Origin: Planctomycetota bacterium
Lineage (GTDB): Bacteria > Planctomycetota > Phycisphaerae > Phycisphaerales > UBA1924
DNA: 64,000 nt
NCBI GenBank assembly: GCA_033763975.1
Contig: JANRJM010000017.1
Span: 234,045-298,044 of the forward strand
Direction: 5' to 3'
Shown in pieces: positions 35,767-43,059 of the stretch. Each line of letters begins with the position of its first letter. Within the stretch, counting starts at the first letter, position 1. The position numbers were made by a program, and so were the translations under genes. Under the pieces are notes generated by a model. The model did no database searches. It was given only the letters and a program-made list of their open reading frames with translations, and was not told where the DNA came from.

Positions 35767-36096
35767 AGTACCAGGGAGAGCACTTCGGTCGACACGGGTG
35801 TCGGGGTGCTGCACAAACCGGTTTCTTCAAAGCACTTGGGGTGAGAGCGCCACTCGAACCAAATGCTTTCCCCAGTATGAAGCGGCCGTGAAATGTGCCG
35901 GGAACTACTTGCGGGTATCCACCTAGGCAACTATGCTGAGGGTGTCGAGCGGGAGAAAACACCCACGGGTCTTTGTAGCTGCGCGGAGTGCGTGGCAACC
36001 CGTGGAACCTTGTGTGCGGGAAGCGTATTCGCGGCGGCAGGATCCACTGCCGGATACGTGGCCAATCTCGGGGGCAGCTCGACGGAGGGTTTGGGT
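35767..36096 (+). promoter_or_regulatory. Long non-coding leader with three hairpins upstream of the thioester-like surface protein gene
   Basis: These 330 bases between the terminator and the ATG at 36097 hold no supported gene and are less G+C-rich than the flanks. Three stems can be read. GGGTGT/ACACCC is at 35940-35945 with 35959-35964. CCACGGGT/ACCCGTGG is at 35963-35970 with 35998-36005. The third is a two-part stem CGTAT/ATACG (36024-36028 with 36054-36058) enclosing CGGCAG/CTGCCG (36035-36040 with 36047-36052). The first two share bases 35963-35964 and so compete. A promoter must lie near the 5' end. It matches no riboswitch class I can recognise. Confidence 0.5.
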
Positions 36097-37029
36097 ATGA
36101 AGAAGTGTGTTCTGGCGGGCCTCGCGCTCGCCGCCGCGGCTGGTTCGGCGTACGCCGACGGCCGCATCTGGGCCCAGGACGCGACGGGCCGTTACAACGG
36201 CCACGACGCTCAGGGCGGCGCGTTCATCATGAACCGCATCGGGAACTCGAGTTCCGCTGCCGGCCCGAACCACGGCACGTCGACGAACTACTACCACACG
36301 GCGCAGTTCAACGCCGGCTACGTCGGGTCGACGTTCGGCACGAACAACGGCCTCGGCGGGAATCAGTTCTACACGTTCTGCATCGAGCGCGGCGAGAACG
36401 TGTCTCTGGGCAACTCGAACGCGAACGGCAACCGCTACTTCGCGCAGATCGCTGATTCCGCGAAGAACGGCGGCAGCGGCACGAGCAACGCTCGCGCCGC
36501 TGGCCCTCGCAACAACGGTGCCAGCGAGGACGTGATCAGCTTCGCCACGGCCGCGATCTACCGGGAGTTCCGCAACGGCGGTAACTTCGGTGGCGTCGGC
36601 ACGGTTCTCGGAGGCTACAGCGCCTTCGCCGGCGCGGCGAACGCCTTCGGCGTCAACAGCAACATCAACATCCCCTCCTACGGCGCCGGCTCGAACGAAG
36701 CCGCGGGCCGCCGGATGTCGTCCGCGGTCCAGTGGGCCATCTGGTACGCCGAGAACGAGCTCAGCGACGCGGACATCACCACGTACGGCGACGCCACGGT
36801 CCGCGCCCTCGGCATGCGGATCTTCAACTGGGCCAACCAGTCCTCGGTGCATGGCAACACGCTCGGCCAGGTGCGCGTGCTTCGCCTGTGGACCGGGTTC
36901 AACTCCCAGACGGGTGTGTACTCGGGCAACAGCCAGGACCAGCTGACCCTGATCCCCCTGCCCTCCGGCGCCGCTCTGGCGTTCGCGGGCATGGGCGTGC
37001 TGGCGATCCGCCGGCGCACGACTCGCTAA
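36097..37029 (+). CDS. PEP-CTERM-like surface protein with a candidate Cys-Gln thioester
   Basis: This 310-residue exported protein has a signal peptide (MKKCVLAGLALAAAAGSAYA). Its body is rich in Gly, Asn and Ser, and its C-terminal sorting signal (residues 286-310) has IPLPSGAALAFAG, a hydrophobic stretch and RRR. Cys95 in YTFCIERGENV and Gln212 in AVQWAIWYAENEL have the spacing and context of thioester-domain adhesins, where such a pair forms an internal Cys-Gln thioester that can bond covalently to a target. GGAGG precedes the ATG at 36097. It is flanked by a structured leader and a strong terminator, so it is a single-gene unit. The thioester is inferred from motif only. Confidence 0.75.
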   Translation: MKKCVLAGLALAAAAGSAYADGRIWAQDATGRYNGHDAQGGAFIMNRIGNSSSAAGPNHGTSTNYYHTAQFNAGYVGSTFGTNNGLGGNQFYTFCIERGENVSLGNSNANGNRYFAQIADSAKNGGSGTSNARAAGPRNNGASEDVISFATAAIYREFRNGGNFGGVGTVLGGYSAFAGAANAFGVNSNINIPSYGAGSNEAAGRRMSSAVQWAIWYAENELSDADITTYGDATVRALGMRIFNWANQSSVHGNTLGQVRVLRLWTGFNSQTGVYSGNSQDQLTLIPLPSGAALAFAGMGVLAIRRRTTR

Positions 37030-37068
37030 TCACGCGGGATCGGATCGCTTCATCGCAGCGATTCCCGA

Positions 37069-37102
37069 GGACCGGCTCGAAGGAGCCGGTCCTTTTCTTT
37101 TT
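37069..37102 (+). terminator. Rho-independent terminator
   Basis: GGACCGGCTC (37069-37078) and GAGCCGGTCC (37083-37092) form a perfect 10-bp stem with a GAAG loop, followed by TTTTCTTTTT. It lies 39 bases after the surface protein stop codon. Confidence 0.95.
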
Positions 37103-37355
37103 GTCCCGTTCGTTGTCGGGGCACCGAGCGTGTCGGCCGCGCGCCGTGTTTGCCGCCCTCGCTGCGCGGAGGGGCGGAGCTCGGCGACGCCGCGACGGCG
37201 GAGGCGTTTCGACCGTTGAGCGCAATGCGTCGGCGCTCGCCGGCACCTGCGCGTCGCGGACCGGCCGGCGCGGTGATGCGTCCGCGCTGCGCGGCGGGGC
37301 GGCGGCGGGGCTGGACCGCGCGCACCGCTCGCGAGCACCGTTCCTGAAACGACGC
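37103..37355. other. Non-coding spacer between convergent units
   Basis: The spacer separates two terminators that face each other. Open frames here are short and show no homologous motif or ribosome binding site. I see no gene, RNA or repeat in it. Confidence 0.6.
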
Positions 37356-37380
37356 GGGCCGCCCTGCGAGAGGGCGGCCC
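37356..37380 (-). terminator. Terminator hairpin of the exopolysaccharide operon
   Basis: GGGCCGCCCT (37356-37365) and AGGGCGGCCC (37371-37380) form a perfect 10-bp stem with a 5-base loop. On the minus strand it is followed by GCGTCGTTTC, a weak T-run. It lies 53 bases beyond the stop of the last operon gene at 37434. Confidence 0.75.
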
Positions 37381-37433
37381 GGTGGGGTGGGCAGACGGGA
37401 TGTCGAACGGGGCGGCGTCAGCCGAGGCCGAGC

Positions 37434-40400
37434 TTAGCCCGGGCCGAGCGCGGTGCGGACGGCGTCGGCGCGGCGCTGCAGCCCGGGCGAGAGCGGGCGT
37501 CCGCCAAGGGTGGCGTCGAGGCGGCGGAGTTGCTCGCGGGCCTGGGCGGCGTCGCCGAGCGTCTGGTGGCACTCGGCCAGGCCGACGAACAGGTCGGGCA
37601 TGCCCGGCGCGAGCGATTGGGCGGTGGTGAACGTGGCGAGGGCGTCCTTGGGCGCTCCGCCAGCGAGCTGGGCCTGCGCGAGCGTGTCCATGAAGTTGGC
37701 GCGGGCCGCGGGAGATTCGTTGGCGCTGAGCGCGACGGCCTTGGTGGCGTACTGCACCGCGTCGGCGGCACGGATGCGCTTCAGGGTGAGGCGGTAGGCG
37801 AGGTTGTTGAGGATGATCGGGTTTTCGGGGAGGAGCGTGCGGGCCTGGTCGTACGCCTCGATGGCGCGATCGGCGTCGTCCACGTAGTCGTACGCCGTCG
37901 CGGTGACGAGGTGGGCGAACGGGGCCGTGGCGGGATCGCCCTTGGCCTTGTCGGCGGCGGCGATGGCGCGGGCGAGGTCGTCCTTCGAGTTGGAACTGAT
38001 GCCCAGATCGACCCAGCACTCCGCCACGAGCATGTGCATGGGGGGCGACGTGGCGAGCCCGTCGAGGCTCGCGAGCCATTCGCGGAGTGGTTCGGCGCGC
38101 GTCGGCTCGCCGATGCTCGACCGGATGACCGACACGGACAGGTCGAAGACGCGCGGATCACCGGAGAGGCGCGGCTCGAGGAGGGCGCGGGCGTCGGCGA
38201 TCTTTCCCGACCCGGCGAGGGCGCGGGAGAGCACGTCGAGCGCGGGGAGGTCCGGGGGAGAGGCCCCGGAAATCCGGGCGCGCTGCGGCAGCACGACGTC
38301 GAGGCCTTCGGTCGCACGGCCCAGCGTGAGGAGGGAGCCGGCGAGGAAGACGTCGGCTTCGTACGAGTCGGCGGAGCGCGTCTTCCAGGCGCGGGCCTGC
38401 GTGAGGGCTTCTTCCCACCGCCCGACGGACGCGAGCGACTGGGCGGCGAGCTTGGCGCCGCGCGGATCGCCCGGGGCGGCGTCGGCGGCGAGGAGCGCGG
38501 CGGCGATGGCGCGGTCGGGCGCGCCGGCGTTGAAGTGGGCCGCGACGAGGAGCGAGCGGATGTCGACCTCGGTGGGGTACTTCTCGACGATCTCCTCGAG
38601 GTCGCGTGCGGCGCGGCCCCAATCGGGCTTCTCGACGGCAACGCGGCGCATGACATCGAGGACGGCGCGGAGCGACGGCGTGGCGTTGGGGTCTTCGGCG
38701 GCGCGGCTGAGCATGGAGAGGCTGTCGTTGAGCGCGCTCTCGCCCCCGGTGGCGAGCACGATGGTGCCGCGGAGCCAGGACAGACGCGAGTCGTTCGGCG
38801 AACCCTTGAGCCCCTGGTCGACGGCGGCGAGCGCCTCTTCGAGGCGGTTCTGCTTCATCAGGAAGTTCGCGAGTTGGGCCCAGGACTCGGCGTTCCCACC
38901 CTCGCGGGTCGCATCCCGCAGCGCGGCCTCGGCGCGCGCCGGGTCTGCGTAGAGCGCCAGCAGGGCGTTGACGAGGTTCCGGCGGTCGGCGGGGGTGACG
39001 GCGGAGGGCGACTGCTCAATGAGGCGGACCGCGCCGTCGAGATCGCCGCCTTTCGCGAGCAACTCGGCGGCGGCGAAGATCGCGGGGAGCGAGGCGGGCG
39101 AGGCGGCGCGAGCGGCCTCGACATCGGCGGCGGCGCCGGTGAGATCGCCGAGGCGGACGCGGATGGCCGCGGCGAGCAGGCGATCGTCGGCGGTGCGTCG
39201 ATCGGCGAGCGCGTCGATGTCGGCGACGGCCTCCTTGAGCAAGCCCTGCGTGGCGGCGAGCCGGGACCGGGCACGACGGGATTCGTCGGGCAGTTCGCGG
39301 TAGACGAGGAACTGGCGGAGTTGGCGGTCGGCCTCCGGGCCGCGGGCATCGGCCTGCAGCAGGGCGATGAGCGGGGGGAAGAGCAGGGGCGAGCCGGTGG
39401 CGGAGAGGGTGCTCTCGAGGGCCTCGATGCCGCCGCGCCGGTTGCCGAGGATGGTGTAGGCGTCGGCGAGGAGGACGGCGGCGATGGGGTCGCGCGGGTT
39501 GGCGGCGGCGATGGGCGCGAGCGAGGTCACGACCTGCGAGGCGGACTTCTCGGATCGTTCAAAGGCGAGCTGGTAGCGCGCGTCGAGCACGCGGAAGCGG
39601 GTGGAGGCCGAGCCGAGCGGCTCGCGCAGGAGAGAGAGCGTGCGGCTGATGAGTTCGCGCCGGGTCCAGGCGACGTCGGAGTTGGCGATCGCGAGGACGA
39701 CGGGCAGGGGCGGGTCGGGGAGGGCGACGAGACGCTCGTGGATGTCGGCGGCGGCGGCGGGCTCGAGCGGTTCGATCGCCGCGGCGAGGGTGTACTGCAG
39801 CATGGCCTGACGCTGCGGGGTGTCGTCGGGGCGCGCGAGCGACGCGATGAAGTCGCGGGCAGACTGAGGCCCCTGCGTGAGCGCGCGGAAGGCGGCCTCG
39901 TACTCGACGAGCGCCATGTCGGCCGGGGCGACGGTGCGCAGGTGCGTGAGCAGCGACGCGTGCAGGGTGGCGTCGTCGGCGCGTGTGAACGCGAGGAGGC
40001 GCAGGGCGATTTCGGAGGCGGGGGCGGCGGAGGCCGCGACGACGCGCTGCACCAGCGGGCGGGCCTCGGCGGGGCGGGCGAGCCCGTAGGCGGCCCAGGC
40101 GCGCAGCCCCAGGATCGTGGGGTCCTGCGCGAGTTCACCATCGAACGAGGCCAGGGCCTTGGCGAGCGACTCGATGTCGGCGGCGGACGCGCTGCCCGCG
40201 TCGAAGCTAGTGAGGGCGGCGTACCCGACGGCGAGCGCCTCGGGCGCCGAGGGACGCAGGCCCAGCGCGAGGTTGGCGGCGGTGCGGGCCTCGCTGAGGC
40301 GTCCGGCGCGGATCTTCATCGTCACGAGCTGCGAGCGGGCCACGCGCCACGCGGGGTCGGCGATCGCGCGCTCGTCGCCCGCGATGTTCTCGAGCAGGCG

Positions 40401-41621
40401 GATGGCCTCGTCCTGCTCCCCCAGCGGGAAGAGGAGTTCGGCCAGGAAGAACTGGGCGAAGCCGGGGCGGGGGTCGAGTCGGACGGCCTCGGCGAGGTGC
40501 TCGCGTGCCGCGCGGAAGTCTTCGGCACGCACGGCGCGAACGCCCTCGGCGAGGGTCTTCCAGTAGCGGTCCTGAGGATCGCCGCGGGAGGAGAGTTCGG
40601 CGAGGGCCGCGTCGACGCCGGGCGCGTCGGCGGGGGCGGTGAGCACCACCACCGCCAGGCCGATGGCGCGGCTGGAGGCGGTCTGGGGGGTGGCGATCGC
40701 GGCGCGGAGGGGCTCTTGCGCGGCGAGGAACCGCCCGAACTTCCAGTCGCGCTCGGCGCCCAGGTCGCGCGCGGTCGGCCCGAGGCGGGGATCGTCGCGG
40801 AGGCGGGTGAGCAGTTCGGCGATGCGCGCGTCGGCGTCGTCCGAGCGTTCGAGCAGCGCGAGCAGGTCGACCAGTTCGGACTCGGACGACAAGGGCAGCG
40901 CGAGGGCCTCCTGCGAGAGGCGGTCGAACTCGGCGCGGTTTCCGGCGGCGCCGGCGGCGCGCGCGGCCAGGATGCGCATCGCCAGGCTGTCGGGCAGTCG
41001 CTCCATGCCGGCGAGGGCGCGCTCGAGCAGCGTGCGCGGATCGTCGCCCCGCAGCACCATGACCTCGATCAGCAACTGGTAGGGCAGCACGTCGTCGGGG
41101 CGGGCGGCGACAAAGGCCTCGGCGGCGGCGAGCGCTTCGTCGAGGCGGTTGGTCGCGGCGAGGCTGCCGACGAGCGCCTGGTGCCCGGCGATGTTCGAGG
41201 GATCGGCGGCGATGAGGCGCTGCGCGAACTGGCGCGTCTCGGTGTTGAAGCCGAGCTGCGCGTACAGGTCGATGACGAGTTCGAGGGTGGGAACGTCGGT
41301 CGGGCGGAGGTCGGAGGCGCGCCGCGCGAACATGACGGCCGAGGCGAGGTGCCGCCGGTTCTCGAGGGGCACCTGCGCGCGGGCACGGGCGATGAGCAGG
41401 AGCACGTCGGCGTCGTCGGGGTGTCGGGAGAGGTAGCGGCCCAGGCCGTCCATGGCGCGCGCGTACTCGCGGGCCTCGAACGCGGCGGTGCCGTCGCGCA
41501 GACCGGCCTGGGCGCGGCGTTCGCGCACGCCGTCACGGGCGACGTAGGCCCCGCCCGCGCCGACGGCGAGGACGCCGAGCACGGCGAGCACGACCAGCAG
41601 TTTCTTTGTTCGGCGTTTCAT
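37434..41621 (-). CDS. Giant membrane-anchored TPR protein of the exopolysaccharide operon
   Basis: This 1395-residue protein has a single N-terminal transmembrane segment (KKLLVVLAVLGVLAVGAGGAYVA) and an all-helical remainder of degenerate TPR units (AAFEAREYARAMDGLGRYLSRHPDDADVLLLIARA, ESWAQLANFLMKQNRLEEALAAVDQGLKGSPND, LDTLAQAQLAGGAPKDALATFTTAQSLAPGMPDLF type). Large TPR proteins accompany exosortase/PEP-CTERM polysaccharide loci (PrsT-like); this is longer than those. It is the last gene of the operon, 22 bases after the sugar transferase gene. It probably scaffolds the export or modification machinery in the periplasm, which is inference. Confidence 0.85.
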   Translation of the reverse strand: MKRRTKKLLVVLAVLGVLAVGAGGAYVARDGVRERRAQAGLRDGTAAFEAREYARAMDGLGRYLSRHPDDADVLLLIARARAQVPLENRRHLASAVMFARRASDLRPTDVPTLELVIDLYAQLGFNTETRQFAQRLIAADPSNIAGHQALVGSLAATNRLDEALAAAEAFVAARPDDVLPYQLLIEVMVLRGDDPRTLLERALAGMERLPDSLAMRILAARAAGAAGNRAEFDRLSQEALALPLSSESELVDLLALLERSDDADARIAELLTRLRDDPRLGPTARDLGAERDWKFGRFLAAQEPLRAAIATPQTASSRAIGLAVVVLTAPADAPGVDAALAELSSRGDPQDRYWKTLAEGVRAVRAEDFRAAREHLAEAVRLDPRPGFAQFFLAELLFPLGEQDEAIRLLENIAGDERAIADPAWRVARSQLVTMKIRAGRLSEARTAANLALGLRPSAPEALAVGYAALTSFDAGSASAADIESLAKALASFDGELAQDPTILGLRAWAAYGLARPAEARPLVQRVVAASAAPASEIALRLLAFTRADDATLHASLLTHLRTVAPADMALVEYEAAFRALTQGPQSARDFIASLARPDDTPQRQAMLQYTLAAAIEPLEPAAAADIHERLVALPDPPLPVVLAIANSDVAWTRRELISRTLSLLREPLGSASTRFRVLDARYQLAFERSEKSASQVVTSLAPIAAANPRDPIAAVLLADAYTILGNRRGGIEALESTLSATGSPLLFPPLIALLQADARGPEADRQLRQFLVYRELPDESRRARSRLAATQGLLKEAVADIDALADRRTADDRLLAAAIRVRLGDLTGAAADVEAARAASPASLPAIFAAAELLAKGGDLDGAVRLIEQSPSAVTPADRRNLVNALLALYADPARAEAALRDATREGGNAESWAQLANFLMKQNRLEEALAAVDQGLKGSPNDSRLSWLRGTIVLATGGESALNDSLSMLSRAAEDPNATPSLRAVLDVMRRVAVEKPDWGRAARDLEEIVEKYPTEVDIRSLLVAAHFNAGAPDRAIAAALLAADAAPGDPRGAKLAAQSLASVGRWEEALTQARAWKTRSADSYEADVFLAGSLLTLGRATEGLDVVLPQRARISGASPPDLPALDVLSRALAGSGKIADARALLEPRLSGDPRVFDLSVSVIRSSIGEPTRAEPLREWLASLDGLATSPPMHMLVAECWVDLGISSNSKDDLARAIAAADKAKGDPATAPFAHLVTATAYDYVDDADRAIEAYDQARTLLPENPIILNNLAYRLTLKRIRAADAVQYATKAVALSANESPAARANFMDTLAQAQLAGGAPKDALATFTTAQSLAPGMPDLFVGLAECHQTLGDAAQAREQLRRLDATLGGRPLSPGLQRRADAVRTALGPG

Positions 41622-41643
41622 CGCGATGCTGAACCCCGTGCGG

Positions 41644-43059
41644 TTAGAGGTGCAGGATCTGTCGCACCGTGTCGGCGATAATGCGAAGGTCGAGCATGAA
41701 GCTCTGGCGTTGGACGTACTCCAGGTCGTAGCGTACCCATTCCTGGAAGTCGGTTGCGGGGGCGCGTGTGCGCCGGACCTGCCAGAGGCCTGTGACGCCG
41801 GGGCGGACGCTCAGGCGCGCCTCGCGCCAGGCGGGGCAGAACTGGTTTTCCTTGTCGGGGCTGGGGCGGGGGCCCACGACGCTCATGTGCCCGGCGAGGA
41901 CGTTCCAGAACTGCGGGAGTTCGTCGAGGTGGAACTTGCGCAGGATGCGCCCGACGCGCGTCACGCGGGGGTCGTTCTTGATGTAGAAGTGCGCGCCGTC
42001 GGAGAGATTGGCGGCGACGAGGTCCGCCTTGATGCGCTCGGCGTTGCGGACCATGGTGCGGAACTTCAGGCAGGGGAACTCGCGTCCGCCGATGGTCTGG
42101 CGGCGGTGCGCGAAGAAGAACGGGCGCCCGTCCTCGAGCAGAATGGCCAGGAGGATCGGGGGATAGAGCGGGAGCGTGAGGGCGAGCGCGGTGGCGCTGA
42201 ACGCGACGTCGAAGATGCGCTTGCGCTGCTGCGCGAGGCGGGTGACGGCGCCGGGGTTCACGAGCGAGGGGCGGGCCTGCACGTCGTGCCAATCGACGTC
42301 GGACGGTGTGACGGGCGCCGACGCGGCGTCGGCGAGCACGGCGGGACCGACGACGAGTTGCCCGGGGCTGAAGCGGACGCCCGCGCCGGCCCACACGGGC
42401 GGGATGAACCGCACGCTCGGCGGGGGGCGCACCGTCTCGTGCAGCCAGACGCCCGGCTCGTAGCAGTAGACGGTGTCGACGACGCTGCGCGGGTCCTTCC
42501 AGCGACCCAGCACGGCGGTGCGGAAGCGGTCCTGCTCGGTGTCGGCGTCGCAGACGATGCCGGGCTGGCGCCACGGGAAGACCGTGCCGCGGGGGTGGGT
42601 CGCCTTCAGTTCGCGGGTGGCGGCGTCGCGGGAGGGCGCGGCGGCCCAGCGCTCGGCGACGCGCCGGTCTTCGGTCAGCCAGACGCCTCTGGTGGCGCGC
42701 GTGCGGGCGCGGTAGATGCGCTGGATGGCGAGGAAGTCGCCGTTGGGCTCGGCGAGCACGCGTTCCTCGTAGTCCTGCTCGTGATGATCGACCAGGCGGA
42801 CGCGCACGCAGCGCGGCTTGAGCCAGCGGAGCTGGTCGAGCAGGCCCGCGGGGTCGAAGATCGCGAGCGTGTGCGGATCGGTGAGGAGGTAGAGCTGCGG
42901 CCCGCGGTCGACATGGCCTCCGGCGCACCGGACGACCTGCACGCACCGTGAGGCCCAGAACCGCTCGTGCAGCGCGTGCACATCAAGCCCCCAGACCGTG
43001 GTCGCGGGAGGCCGCGGCGGGGCGAGGGGGGTGGGCGCTGGTGCGAGGCTCTGGGTCAT
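41644..43059 (-). CDS. Priming sugar transferase (polyprenyl-phosphate hexose-1-phosphate transferase) with unusual N-terminal domain
   Basis: This 471-residue protein would start polysaccharide synthesis by moving a sugar-phosphate to undecaprenyl phosphate. Residues 278-471 are a bacterial sugar transferase domain: KRIFDVAFS with one membrane hairpin (about 286-308), [51 protein letters not shown] and [10 protein letters not shown]. The first 250 residues are soluble, lack the four or five helices of WcaJ-type enzymes, and resemble no domain I know. The ATG at 43059 overlaps the BY-kinase stop (ATGA). Confidence 0.9.
   Translation of the reverse strand: MTQSLAPAPTPLAPPRPPATTVWGLDVHALHERFWASRCVQVVRCAGGHVDRGPQLYLLTDPHTLAIFDPAGLLDQLRWLKPRCVRVRLVDHHEQDYEERVLAEPNGDFLAIQRIYRARTRATRGVWLTEDRRVAERWAAAPSRDAATRELKATHPRGTVFPWRQPGIVCDADTEQDRFRTAVLGRWKDPRSVVDTVYCYEPGVWLHETVRPPPSVRFIPPVWAGAGVRFSPGQLVVGPAVLADAASAPVTPSDVDWHDVQARPSLVNPGAVTRLAQQRKRIFDVAFSATALALTLPLYPPILLAILLEDGRPFFFAHRRQTIGGREFPCLKFRTMVRNAERIKADLVAANLSDGAHFYIKNDPRVTRVGRILRKFHLDELPQFWNVLAGHMSVVGPRPSPDKENQFCPAWREARLSVRPGVTGLWQVRRTRAPATDFQEWVRYDLEYVQRQSFMLDLRIIADTVRQILHL

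Noticed and set aside
35711..35926. 71-codon open frame in the leader region
   Set aside because: It starts inside the terminator region, has no ribosome binding site or motif, and covers the region upstream of the leader stems.
35767..36096. c-di-GMP-I riboswitch in the surface protein leader
   Set aside because: The conserved GEMM core and tetraloop receptor sequences are not present; only generic stems can be read.
37150..37347. Short open frames in the spacer between convergent terminators
   Set aside because: Arg/Ala-rich composition typical of random high-G+C DNA; no ribosome binding site.
36732..41681. 1649-codon plus-strand open frame opposite the giant TPR gene
   Set aside because: Gly/Arg/Glu-rich antisense translation without ribosome binding site or domain; the minus-strand TPR protein explains the open frame.
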